From Nocardia bhagyanarayanae (GTDB lineage Bacteria; Actinomycetota; Actinomycetes; Mycobacteriales; Mycobacteriaceae), in NCBI RefSeq assembly GCF_006716565.1, contig NZ_VFPG01000001.1:5890001-5954000 (forward strand): 64,000 bases of DNA, given 5' to 3'. Of the stretch, positions 43,401 to 52,200 are shown in pieces. The notes under the pieces are model-generated. The model had not been told where the DNA came from and ran no database searches. It worked only from the letters and a program-made list of their open reading frames with translations. Positions within the stretch are counted from its first letter, which is position 1; every line of letters starts with the position of its first letter. The translations under genes were made by a program, and so were the position numbers.

Positions 43401-46253
43401 CCACCACCGTTGCGCCGGAACGGGTCCGACCGCGTCGTGTCCGTCGCGCAGGTTGCGCCAGAACTCGTCGAGGGTGTCGGCATCCGGGTAGCGGCCGCTG
43501 AAACCGACGATGGCGAGGGTGGTTTCGTCCTCTGCTCGGCTACTCTGCGGTACGGGATCGGCGGGTGTGCCGGAATTCCCCGAGGGTATCTCGGTCGGTC
43601 TCGCCGCGGGGGTTGTCGGATCCGTACGCAGTCGTGCACGCACGGTGTCCGCGTCGCCCCAGATACAGGCCACTTGGGCGCGATCGGCCGACGCGGACGA
43701 CATCAGCAGATCCAGCCCGATGTCGGTAGGCAGCAGACCGATTCCGGCTCGGCGCAGCGCCTCGATCTGCTCGGTGGGCGGGCGCATCCCGCCCTCGGCC
43801 CACAGCGGCCAATTGATGCTGATCACCCGGGGTGATCCCGCGGTGTGATCGCGCAGTTCGGCGAAGGCATCGAGATACCGGTTCGCCGCCGCGTAATCCG
43901 CTTGGCCCGGATTGCCCAGGACTGCGGAGACCGACGAGAACAGCATCATCAGGCGAGCCTCCGGGACAGCCCTGATCAGCCACTCGGCACCGCAGAGTTT
44001 CGGCGCGAGAACGGATCTCGCCGCTTCACCGGGGGTGCTGGCGACCAAACCGTCGCGCAACTCTCCGGCGCCGTGGTACACGGCGTCGATACGTCCGAAG
44101 GTGGCGCGTGCGATCGCAACGGCGCGCTCGACGTCGGCGGCGTCGGAGATGTCGGCCCGTACGTGAACGGCTTCGCCGCCGAGGCCGGCGATCTCGGCGA
44201 GCAGCCTTGCCCCGGACTCGTCGAGCGGACCGCGCGATACCAATACCAGCCTGGCTCGGTACTCGCGGGCGAGCCTGCGGGCGAGCTGTTTGCCGATGCC
44301 ACCGAAGCCGCCGGTGACCATCGCCACCAGGCGTTGTTCGAGCTGTGGGGCGGTCGTTCCCGTCGCGGCGACGGAGAATTCGCGTGGCGTCCGGACCTCG
44401 CGGCGGCCCGCGCGGTAGCGGATCTCGGTCGCCGAGTCGTGATCTATGGCGAGCTCGGTAGCGATCACGGCGTCGAAATCGGCTGCCTTATCACACAGTA
44501 CGGCCCGGACAATCGGCCGGGGCAGTTCGAGCTGGACGGTGCGCGCGAATCCACCGATCAGTGCGCTGCTGAGCGTTCCCGGGGTGGACGCTGCCGAAAG
44601 GGCCAGTACACGGTGCACAGGTGCGTCCGGCGCATCCGCCATGGCTCGCACCAACTCGCGCAGCGGGAGGTACACCTGCTCCGTGATCCGGTGCGGGTCG
44701 ATCTCGGCTCCGGCGAGGCGTTCGCCCCACAGGTACACCGCCGCGTCGAAGGAGAGGCGTCGGGTGGACAGCTCGGTGAGCAGTGACCGCAGGTGCTGTG
44801 GGTCGGCGGGATCGACAACGAATTCGGAGGTTCCGGAGACGAATTCATCACCGGGCCGAACCCGGATGACCGTTGCCCGTCCCCGGTGCCGATACGGCCG
44901 GTCCGCGGTGTCGAAGACGAGCAGGCTGCCGGGTTCCCGCCGCGGATGTGGCGAATCCGCAGGCTGCCACTCGAATCCGAAGGTGATCAGGCTGTCGCGG
45001 TGCGGTTCGGTCGGTTGCACTGCCACCGGCTCCGTCGTGGCCGCACGGTATCGCGAGCCGACGGTGTCGGCCAGATGCCCCGCGAGCGCATCGATGGTCT
45101 GGTACTCGAACAGCAGAGTCGGGTAGAGCGGTTCACCGACCCGCGCCTCCAACTCCGAGGTCAACCGCAGTAGTCGGCTCGAATCGAGTCCCAGTTCATA
45201 GAAACCCACGTCGGTCGCGATGCCGGTGGAGTCGACGGCCATCTCGGCGGCGACGAGCGCCGCCAGATCCGCGGTGATCACCGCGAGCGGATCCCGCGTA
45301 TCCGCCCGATGGCTCGGCGCGGATTCGGTGTGGGCCGATGCCGGTCCGATCGGACCGGTCGAAGCCGCGACCGGTGACATCGTCGCCGTCGGCTGTGCCG
45401 CGTCGGACTCGGTCAGCAACCGATGGATATCCGCGCTGCCTCGAACGCGTTTGGAGGTCAGCCGGTACTCCGCGATCGCGCGGCCGGCATCGTCGTACAG
45501 CTGCACATCCGCCCGCAACAGATCCTGTGCGTGGCCGCGGACCGCGGCACGCACGAATACCCGCTCCGGCGTCGGGCGCCACGCCCGGACCTCGCTGAAG
45601 TGGATCGGAATGAACGCGCTGTCGTCATCGATGCCCAGTCGACGCGGATCGACGAACGGCACGATCGTCGACGCGTCCAAGAACGTCGGATGCAGCAGGA
45701 ATCCGGGCAGGGACGCCGCCCCTTCCGCACCGAGCGTCAGCTCCGCGGTCACCACATCCTCATGGCGACCGAAAATGCCTGCGGCGCGCATGAAATCGCG
45801 ATGCTCGATGCCACGACTACCGCTCTGCCGATACATCTCGTCCAGGCCACGGGCCGCGACCAGCGCGGCCCGGAGCGCACCCGGCTCCGCGGGTTCCGGA
45901 TCGGAGAATGAATCAGGATGCGCGACGACGCATTCGGCGATCAACTCGATCGGACCGGTCGGCACGCCCGAGTCGAGCCGCTGCACATCGATGCGAACGC
46001 GACCGCTACTCGCCTCCACCCGGAACGCGATGCGGACCGCGCCGCCGGTGTCCAACGCGACCGGCCGATGGAAGAACGCCTCCCGGATCACCAGGTCCGC
46101 AGGTGCGTGGCCGGCCGCCATCGCGGCACGCATGATCATGTCGAGATATACCACGCCGGGCAGGATCCGCACGCCGTGCACCCGATGGTCGCGCACCACG
46201 GGATCGTCCGCGAGGACGGTGGTGGCAAAGCTGTTCAGCTCGATCCCACTCAT
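34425..46253 (-). CDS. Trans-AT PKS, terminal protein: DH-ACP-KR, KS-MT-ACP, KS-ACP, KS-ACP-TR
   Basis: 3942 aa. Starts with a dehydratase that completes the split module begun on the upstream protein, followed by an ACP and then a KR (a KR after the ACP is common in trans-AT lines). Three modules without KR, DH or AT follow; the first has a C-methyltransferase. All three KS have Cys-His-His and wording such as VNHGGRTNGFTVPNP, which is typical of trans-AT ketosynthases. The protein ends with a thioester reductase, so the chain leaves as an aldehyde or alcohol. The start overlaps the upstream PKS stop (46250-46253). Separate module entries give positions. Confidence 0.95.
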   Translation of the reverse strand: MSGIELNSFATTVLADDPVVRDHRVHGVRILPGVVYLDMIMRAAMAAGHAPADLVIREAFFHRPVALDTGGAVRIAFRVEASSGRVRIDVQRLDSGVPTGPIELIAECVVAHPDSFSDPEPAEPGALRAALVAARGLDEMYRQSGSRGIEHRDFMRAAGIFGRHEDVVTAELTLGAEGAASLPGFLLHPTFLDASTIVPFVDPRRLGIDDDSAFIPIHFSEVRAWRPTPERVFVRAAVRGHAQDLLRADVQLYDDAGRAIAEYRLTSKRVRGSADIHRLLTESDAAQPTATMSPVAASTGPIGPASAHTESAPSHRADTRDPLAVITADLAALVAAEMAVDSTGIATDVGFYELGLDSSRLLRLTSELEARVGEPLYPTLLFEYQTIDALAGHLADTVGSRYRAATTEPVAVQPTEPHRDSLITFGFEWQPADSPHPRREPGSLLVFDTADRPYRHRGRATVIRVRPGDEFVSGTSEFVVDPADPQHLRSLLTELSTRRLSFDAAVYLWGERLAGAEIDPHRITEQVYLPLRELVRAMADAPDAPVHRVLALSAASTPGTLSSALIGGFARTVQLELPRPIVRAVLCDKAADFDAVIATELAIDHDSATEIRYRAGRREVRTPREFSVAATGTTAPQLEQRLVAMVTGGFGGIGKQLARRLAREYRARLVLVSRGPLDESGARLLAEIAGLGGEAVHVRADISDAADVERAVAIARATFGRIDAVYHGAGELRDGLVASTPGEAARSVLAPKLCGAEWLIRAVPEARLMMLFSSVSAVLGNPGQADYAAANRYLDAFAELRDHTAGSPRVISINWPLWAEGGMRPPTEQIEALRRAGIGLLPTDIGLDLLMSSASADRAQVACIWGDADTVRARLRTDPTTPAARPTEIPSGNSGTPADPVPQSSRAEDETTLAIVGFSGRYPDADTLDEFWRNLRDGHDAVGPVPAQRWWLTAAEHSAGAPPMTGGFLRDVAGFDPQFFRIPPAHAPLMDPQERLFLQQAYAALEHAGYHHEDPAVRDRRVGVFVGATWSDYRLLGVEATRHGDPVAVASIPSSIANRTSYSLGLRGPSLTVDTACSASLTALHLARRSLLDGECDAAIVGGVNLLLHQDKFLLLSSLGMVSDTGRCRPFGAGADGYVPGEGVGAVYLKPLRTALADGDTIHGLVLGSAVNHGGQTAGYSVPHPGAQAEVISEALRAAGVEPGTIGYLEAHGTGTALGDPIEIAGLATVFGQPGGEGRQRALGSTKSNIGHLEAAAGIAGLTRVLLQFRHGRIAPTLHAAQLNPAVAFDTVPFHLPQQLEDWPRATVDGIAAPRRAGISAFGAGGANAHVVLSEFIDQRARPAATGEPEVFVLSARSAGQLRRYAETMARHFRALDPADFADAVRTLQVGRPALGYRLAVVATSPHAVATALEQYLGDQASPVVTGALGASTRSAELGSATSPEQVARQWVAGAAIDWTEPARRIPLPGYPFEQRDYWIIAPPKSGFAAAVARFESTPRQGGIVEPGQTELGRYAAMRLFGVLADLGLTTGEWSVESVLGRIGALPSFRRLLTSCLDILLRHGLVRGEGDAIVVTGPPPGTTWMRADLLARFPQTEPYVTLVDACLAAYPRVLRGELAATEVLFPRGELDLVGAIYRGNAAYDFANGLLADLVAALAQERTGNAAPLRVVEVGAGTGGSTHAVVSALVASGASFEYHYTDVSQSFVAHGRRTFPDRAEMRFGVLDIEADPVTQGFPVESADLVVCANVLHAVRAIGPALHHVRRLLAPSGVLAFTEATTDLEVLALTFGLLDGWHGYRDPELRIAHSPLLSEDQWRVALANAGYTGVRAWGPGLSADTEPSFRLLAGVSDSVPALVAELPQQDAVGIATPSTSPDHVDAVDISRLEAEVTGMVAEGLGVSGAEVHPGLPLSEYGVDSILAVKIIDRVNARYGLSLRPTVVFDHPSVRQLSRRIADEGAIPAAAPTDAPSAAISAPGTTTPAATAASVRPAIAPSIPSERTATQSMDIAVIGMSGRFPGAANLDEFWRNLAEGRDAVTEVPPSRWPIADHFRPGPVTPGRTYSKWGGFLDDIDRFDPTFFDMVPAEADYMDPQQRLFLEHSWLALEDAAIDPKSLRRSRCGVFAGSPGSDYATLLRDRAGFGSHHMFTGNSPAILPARVAYHLDLTGPCLGLDTACSSALVAVHQACRSLATGESDLALAGGVAVFVTPEYHLLASSMGMLSPHGRCASFDAAADGFVIAEGVGVVVLKPLAAAERDGDPIRGVIRGIGVNHDGRTNGITAPSTRSQAELELDVYRTNGIDPSSIGYIETHGTGTRLGDPIEVSALTSAFRRYTDTVGTIPIGSVKSNIGHASHAAGMASLFKVLLAMRAGQIPPSLHVESVNPLLDLANSPFFVNTDLRAWPEGPRRAAVSSFGFSGTNAHLVVDDYPSVRAPHRSTGSDGPQVVVLSARTAGSLGRAARALRRHLAAHPEVMLPDIARTFAFGRAHFEHRLAIVADSVDGLAARLADFVEGDTPASVVTGLVHDTAVPEPSATVLADPIETARRWVAGERVEFTGWSAGFAQRVHLPGYQFERERCWVPEGTAPEIAAEATTVAEPVLRPTPAPRSAPVAEAGSSRSADETPLGQIAEEYLKGLLAAYCRLDADRIRTRIPLQDYGIDSVLISRMNDRLETDFGALPSTLFFEYQTVRDLAGYLAEEHPERLVALHTEATRPSTPDAPASATAPANPTPTVAVDSPAARPAPDRDDDIAVIGMAGRFPMAQDIEEFWANLVSGRDCIIEVPPDRWDHRALHSDDPDEPGTTYARWGGFIDDVDKFDARFFGITPKDAEEMDPQQRLFLETSWAALEDAGYTPDRVRAGARARGLVDAGVFAGVGYAEYQAFVGVPISGYFAIPNRVSYHLGFSGPSLAVDTACSASLTALHLACESLRRGESAYALAGGVNVSIHPGKYLLLGYGRWASTDGRCRSFGAGGDGYVPGEGVVTLVLKPLRHARADGDRVYGVIRGSAVNHGGRTNGFTVPNPTAQADLIGRALTTAGVDARDIGYVEAHGTGTALGDPIEIAALTRAYRRSTAERGYCGIGSAKSSVGHLEAAAGAAGVVKALLQLRHDTMAPNLHSDPSNPAIDFGATPFRIIDTPTAWPRPDDGTPRITAVSSFGAGGSNAHVILADAGQLPPSEADDQPRLVMLSARDADRLTEAVGRLARQLRENPLPLADVAWTLAVGRVSFEHRLAVVATSTAQLVELLESAADPAARVPAAGLLVFRGVARTHRELDELPGESEADRTEMRGLLRSGNLPRAAELWAGGWTVEWERVYERPFGRIVSLPTYAFARRRHWIVPEDYRRRTESTARDSSQVDRNDTGTSQLVAKTVVAQSPQLTGSGPRNGHRSNGATAQSISEGGEANTTETGDGDGAMVAAFPIAAEPEPAAPAESDDELRALLREQIRDIFADLTKTDPAELELDADFVDFGFDSVATVRMLNRLMKLHEVKIPAESIELYPTISSLADYLVAEGIIAAATPSIGAPQGTADARAVDVQDDIPVVTMEAPIAVESVFITGVTGVLGGKVLHDLLAHTDVRVTCLVRGTSLAGAEKRIKHFLATYDPEGALDAAFAARVTPLLGDVSKDRFGLDETTWHRIAQEVDLTIHAAGRTTLVTFYDALAPINVEGTRRAIDFALQSRGRYLVYVSSFSALGDRLNFNNPPFTERDLELGQGYDHLPYQQTKYESEKLIRAASERGLLWDIVRPGNIMGDSVTGRYPFSEVSVKGAYYDILKTMIESGETMLTPVYWDISPVDYVSAAIVHIGLRRPTYRETYHLTNPDIRRYYDVVRNVQQAGYQVDLVPLEEFHRRVTEREIYRRGTDEVYDSQTLEMFKYGIELFGYIHYEESSYADCAYTRRVLGAAGIDCPPIEQLVQVYLAHCAEVGYIPAPKAAESTVEAAR
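34440..38015 (-). other. Terminal module KS-ACP plus thioester reductase
   Basis: KS about 38013-36745 (active Cys codon 37509-37511 in VDTACSAS; second His in AKSSVGHLEAA). After a linker with LPTYAFARRRHW, the ACP is at about 35945-35715 with FGFDSVA. The thioester reductase is at about 35620-34440: FITGVTGVLGGK for NAD(P)H, YQQTKYE as the catalytic Tyr-Lys. No ketoreduction domain, so the last beta-keto is kept before release. Confidence 0.9.
38150..40245 (-). other. Non-reducing module KS-ACP
   Basis: KS about 40240-38975, Cys codon 39726-39728 in LDTACSSAL, ETHGTGT and KSNIGHASHAA intact, wording VNHDGRTNGITAPS. A post-AT linker LPGYQFERERCW sits where an AT would end, and the ACP is at about 38385-38150 with YGIDSVL. 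No reducing domain and no AT, so one unreduced C2 unit is added with malonyl from the trans AT. Confidence 0.88.
40380..43530 (-). other. Non-reducing module KS-MT-ACP with C-methyltransferase
   Basis: KS about 43525-42240, Cys codon 43023-43025 in VDTACSAS. The methyltransferase domain spans about 41740-40720, with SAM motif VVEVGAGTGGST near 41211-41246 and LVVCANVLHAV. ACP about 40610-40380 with YGVDSIL. It would add a C2 unit, methylate its alpha carbon and leave the beta-keto in place. Confidence 0.88.
43650..46253 (-). other. Second half of a split module: DH-ACP-KR
   Basis: DH about 46253-45420 with the intact HRVHGVRILP (HxxxGxxxxP) and HPTFLDAST for the Asp. ACP about 45310-45070, Ser codon near 45180 in LGLDSSRLL. 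KR about 44960-43650 with AMVTGGFGGIGK and QADYAAANRYLDAF. Its KS is the last domain of the upstream protein, 46410-47690. Confidence 0.88.
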
Positions 46254-49200
46254 ACCAGCGGCTCCACACGCAGAAAGGACGTGGTGGGCGCCGAAGGTAG
46301 CACGATCCGGGACCCGGGATCAGTCGATCTGCTCGGAACCGTTTTCGGCAGCATGAAGCTCCTCTTGCGGAAGACGGGAGGCGACAGCGGGTTACGCACC
46401 GGACGGTGCGCCGCAGGCGCCTCTTCGACGATCAGGTGTGCGTTGGTGCCGCCGAACCCGAACGAGCTGACGCCCGCGGCACGGGGCCTGCCGTCGGCGC
46501 TGCGCCACGGGCGCAGCTCGCGGTTGATGTACAGCGGTGACCCGGTGAACGCGAAACGCGGATTGAGGTTCTCGCAATGCAGCGAAGGCGGCAGCGCGCC
46601 ATGGTGCACCGCGAGAATCGTTTTCACCGCGCCGGCGATCCCGGCGGCCGAAAGCAGATGGCCGATATTGGTTTTCACACTGCCGACCGCGCACGGCTCC
46701 GGACCGCGGGAACGGTCGCCGAGCACGGTCGCCAAGGCCTTCAGTTCGATCGGATCACCGATCATGGTGCCGGTGCCATGTGCTTCGACGTAGCTCAGTG
46801 CGTCGGGCGACATGCCCGCCGCGTCGAGGGCGGCGGTGATGACCTCGATCTGCGCGTGCATATTGGGGGTGGTGATGCCCATCGTGTGCCCGTCGTTGCC
46901 GATCGCCGAGCCGCGCAGCACCGCGTAGATCCGGTCCCCGTCGCGGACCGCGTCGTCGAGTCGCTTGAGCAGCAGCAGTGCCGCGCCCTCGCCCGGCACG
47001 AAACCGTCGGCGTGCTCGGAGAAGGTGGCGCAACGACCGTTCGGGGACAGCACGCCTGCCGCGGCCAGCGTCAGGAACGGCGTCTCGTCCAACAGCACCT
47101 CGACGCCACCCGCCAATGCCGCGTCGAGTTCGCCCGCGCGCAGCGCCTGACAGGCCAGGTGCACCGATACCAGCGACGACGAGCAGGCGCTGTCCAGTAT
47201 CAGATTGCCCGCGTGCCAATCGAAGTAGTCGGAGATGCGGGCGGCGATGAAGTTCTGCCCGATGCCGACGATAGTGTGCCGGTCGGCGACCGGGATGCGG
47301 TTGAAGTAGTTGGCCGTGCGGCTGCCCGCGTACACCCCGATCCGGCGGCCCGCGAGTTCGTCGCGGCGATATCCGGCATCCGCGGTGGCCAGGACGGACG
47401 CTTCCAATAGCAACCGCTGCAGGGGATCCATTTGCCAGGCGAGCGCGTCACTGATCCCGAAGAACTCGGGGTCGAACAGATCGACGCCGTCGACGAAGCC
47501 GCCCCACTTACTATTGGTCAGTCCCTGACCACCGGTCGGGCGGTAGTACCTCGCCGGATCCCAGCGCGCCGGATCGACCTCGCGGATGCCGGATTCGCCG
47601 GTGGCGAGCATGCGCCAGAACGCGTTCGGGTCGTCCCCGCCCGGCAAGCGGCAGCCGATGCCGACGACGGCGATCGGTGCCACCGACCCACCGCGCCCCT
47701 GGTCCGATGCCGGAAGCCCGCCGGTGCGGTGCGCGCCGTCGCCATTGGTCGCGGCATGGCCGACTGTGCGCGCTGGACCTCGAGCAGCCTGGGGTGCGGT
47801 CGGATTCGAATGCGATGTCGCGGCGAACAGTTCCGGATGCTGTTCGGTCAGCAAGTCGGCCAGTGCGTCCAGTGTCGGGTACTCCAGCACGAGTGCGGGG
47901 TCGAAGGGCTGTCCGGTCACCTTTTCGATGCGGCGTACCGCGGAGGCGATGAGCACGGAGTCCGCGCCGTACTCCTCGAAGCGCTTGTGCCCCTCGAAGC
48001 GGGCGGGAGCCAGCTTCAGCTCGTCGGAGAAGATTTCCAGCAACTCTTGATATGCCCGGCCCCGCTCGCCGCGTGGAGCGGCGTCGACGGCAGGCGGGGC
48101 CGCGGCCGATGTCGACGCCACGGCGTGCTTCGACGGGTGGAGCGAGAGTTGCAGTGGTGCACCGTGATAGGGCAACACGACCGGTGTGTCGACCATGCCG
48201 AGGATGCCGTCGAGGAGATCGAAACCCGCCGCGGCCGTCATCGTCGGCAGCCTGGTCGACCGGTACGCCGACGTCGTCACCTCACCGAACCCGGTGCCGC
48301 GGAAGGACGGCCACTGGATCGAACGGAACCATGTCCTTCCATTGGCGTGCTGGGCCTCGGCGAACCGGTCCAGGTGTGCGTTGGCCATGGCATAGTCCGA
48401 CAACCCGACCGCGAGGCCGGGCAGGACGGCCGAGACAGAGGAGAACAGCACGAAGAAGTCCGGTCGATCCACGGCGAGCACCTCCGCCAGCACCTCCGTT
48501 CCGGAGATCTTCGGCGCCAGTACGTCCGCGACCGCAGGCGCGGTCTTGCGGACGAACGCGGGACTCTCCGCGGAAACACTTCCCGCGCAATGCAATACCC
48601 CGCCGATCGGGCCCAGCTCGCGCCGGACCTCCGCGAAGAATCGGGCCAGTGCCGCCTCGTCGGTGAGGCTGCCGAAGTAGGTGCGTATCGCGACGCCCCG
48701 GTCGCGCAGCGCGGCCAGCCGCCGCACCTTGGCCGCCTGCGGGCCGTCGGTGCCGGCCAGCCGAGACCATTCGGATTCGGGTGGCAGCGGCTCCCGTCCG
48801 AGGACGACCAGCCGCCGGGCGCCGCGTTCTACGAGCATGGCCGCGAACTCCGCGCCCAAGCCGCGGGTTCCGCCGGTCACGACATAGGTGCGTGCGGGAT
48901 CGACGACGAGTCCGGGGCGCGGCGTCACCGAATCGAGCCCGATGGTCTCGCGCCGGCCCGCCCGGTACCGCACGCGCGGGGCACCATCACCGACGGACTC
49001 GCATTCCGCACCCAGGATCTCGATCAGCGACTTCGGATCCGCACAGACAGTGGCACGGTGGTCCACCAGATGCACAGTTCGGGTGTGCACGTCACCGATC
49101 TCGTCGGCGAGTGCCGCGACCAATCCGGCGAGCGGCGTGCACTCCGGACCGTCGACGCCCGGGTGGCCCGCTGCCATGTGCAGCAGGATCAGGGCGCCCG

Positions 49201-52200
49201 CTCGGGCGTCGATCACTGCCTGGTAAAAGCCCATTCGGCCGAGATCCGTCGTCGGTCGGTGTCCCGAAGGCAGCGGGGCGAGGTCGCAGAGATCGATCAC
49301 GCTGTCGGTGTCCGGGTATCGCGCCACCAGCGCACGGCCGAGCTGGGCGCCCGCGGCGAAGTCGGCGCGGGCGAGGCCATCGCCGTGTGGGGCATCGGTG
49401 ACCCGGATCAGACGCTGCGGATCGCCGAACGTCGCCATGAGCGTCTCGATCAGGGATGCGGGTGTCTCGGCGTCGTACAGGACCAATGGCCGACGGTCGC
49501 GTACATCACCGCGGTCGGGTTCTGCGGGCCGCCACACAGGCGCCAGTGCGCGCTGTTGCTCGCGAGGGGTGCCCGTTTCCGGGACCGCGGCCGAACCCTC
49601 GTCTGCGGCCGCTACGTCGGGGATCCAGTAGCGTTCGCGGGCGAACGGGTAGGTCGGCAGGGAGATGCGGCGATGGGGTCCGTTCTCGCGCACGGTCTCC
49701 CAATCGATCTCGCGGCCATTGAGCCAGCCCGCGACGCGGTCGTCCGCGGCCGCACGCGCCGTACCGCGTGCGCCGGGCGCGTCCTCGACCCAGGCGCGGA
49801 CCGCCGCGCGGAGCTCGTCGAGATCGCGGGCTGTGAACGCGGTCCGTGCGGTGCCCGTCAGCCTGCCGACCTGCATGGTGTACGCCAGGTCGGCCAGGTT
49901 CGGTTGCCGGGTGGAGAGGAAACGATCGAGTGCGGCAACGTATTCGGTGAGGCGCTCGGTGTCCCTTGCCGACACGGGCACGACTTGATCGCCGGACCAC
50001 CGGGTGGCGGGCCGCTGATCCACATACTCCTCGAGCACGACATTCGCATTGGATCCCCCGGCGCCGAATGAGCTGATCGTCGCCCGTCGCGGCTGCCCGG
50101 GACCACCGGACGGCCACGGCAGAGGTCGCTCGGGAATCCGGAACGAAGTGCTCGCGAAGTCGATGTTCGGGTTGGGTGGGGTCGCGTGCAGTGAGGGCAC
50201 GATGGTCTCGTGGCGCAGCTGGAGCAGCACCTTGGTCAATGCCGCCACGCCTGCCGCGGCTTCCAGGTGCCCGACGTTGGACTTCACCGAGCCGATGGGC
50301 AGCTCGGCCCGCCCGGTACCACCGAATACCTTTGTCAGGCCCGCAATTTCGATCGGGTCGCCGAGGGCGGTCCCGGTGCCGTGCGCCTCGATGTAGGACA
50401 CGGACTCCGGATCGACGCCGCCGTTACGCAACGCCGAACGGATCACCGCCGCCTGCACCGTCGGATTGGGCACGGTGAAGCCGTTCACCCGGCCGCCATG
50501 GTTTACCGCGGTGCCCTTGATGACCGCGTGGATGGTGTCGCCGTCGGCCTCGGCGTCGGCCAGCGGCCGCAGCACCAGCGCGCCGACACCCTCACCGGCC
50601 ACATACCCGTCGCCGCCCGCCCCGAAGGAACGGCAGCGCCCGTCGGTCGAGGCGAACTGCCCCTGGCTCAACGCCACGAACTTGTACGGGTGCAGCGACA
50701 GGTTCACCCCGCCGACCACGGCCAACCGGCACTCCCCGGTCCGAAGACTCTGGCAGGCCAGGTGCAGCGCGGTCAGCGACGACGAACAGGCGGTGTCCAC
50801 CGCCATGCTCGGCCCCTGGAAATCGAGCGCGTGTGACACCCGGTTGGCGACACTCCAGAAGGTCGACGCGGGCAAGGTCCCGCGTCCCAGCCGCGATTCC
50901 TCCGCGCCGAACATCTGGTACGTGCCCCACATGATGCCGACGAACACCCCGGCCTCCTCGGGACGCAACCCGCCCCGCGCCAGATCGGCCCTCGAATGCC
51001 CCGCGTCTTCCAAAGCGGCCCAAGCAGTTTGCAGGAACAGCCGCTCCTGCGGATCCATCACCTCCGCCTCGCGCGGCGAGATCGCGAAGAAGAGCGGATC
51101 GAAACAATCGACATCGTCGAGGAACCCGCCCCACTTGGTGTAAGAGGTATGCGGGTTGTGCCGATCGGGGACGAAGTACCGCGAATGATCCCACCGCTGC
51201 CGCGGAATCTCGGTAATGCAGTCGCGTCCCTCGAGCAGCACCCGCCAGTACTCGTCCAACCCGTCCGCCCCCGGATACCGGCCGCTCACACCCACGATGG
51301 CGATGTCCCCGACGCCATCGCTCGGGTGCTCCCCCCGAGACGGCGCCGAGAACGAGAGACCGCCTACCCGAACCGTTTCCGAATCCACGTCACTCCTCGC
51401 GGCCGCATACGCACCGTTCTCGTTGTGTGCGGGACCCGCCGCCCGAACTTCCCCATGCCGGACACCGTTCGCCGATGCGGGCGCGCCGGGGCTGAAAGTC
51501 TCCGCGGGAACGTCGCGCTGTGGTGGTCGCGAAACCGCATCCCGGGCCTGCCCTGCCTGCGAACTCGCCGTGGACATGTCGTGGTGCCGCGAATCCGGCT
51601 GTCGGCCCGCGGGGCCCAATTGCACGAGCAAATCGATGACCGCACGCGGGGTCGGGTATTCGAAAGCCAGTGTGGCGGGCAGGCGATGCCCGACGGAGCG
51701 GGACAGCTCGTCCCGGATCTCGATGGCCGCGACGGAATCCAGGCCGAGTTCGTGCAGTGGACGATCGAGGTCGGCATCGGGGGCAAGGCCGACACAGCGC
51801 CGGACCAGTGCCGCCATCTCGGTGTGGAAATCGGTTCGATCCTGGGTGGGCGGGCGCTGCACCGCGACGGAAGACGGGTCGGGCGGCAGTGTGTCGCCAC
51901 CGGCGAGACCCGCCAGCACGTCGGGCGTCTCGACGCCGGACCGGTGCAGGGTGGACAGGTCGAGCGGCAGCACCGTGAGCGCACCGCTGTCCGAAACTAT
52001 GGTGTGTGAGAGGATTTCGAGCGCACGTCGATCGGAAAGCAGCTGGTAGCCACGGCGAGACAGGCGTTGCACGTCGCCATCGCCGAGCCGGTCGACCATG
52101 CCGGTTCCGGCCCAAGGGCCCCAGGCGATCGACAGCGCGGGTAGGCCTGCGGCGCGGCGCAGCTCGGCCAACCCGTCCAGGAACGCGTTGGCCGCACTGT

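Noticed and set aside
46250..46253. The break between the two PKS genes as a frameshift in a single gene
   Set aside because: The stop and start overlap as ATGA, the next frame begins directly with a complete DH domain, and a split module at a protein boundary is plausible for this kind of synthase.
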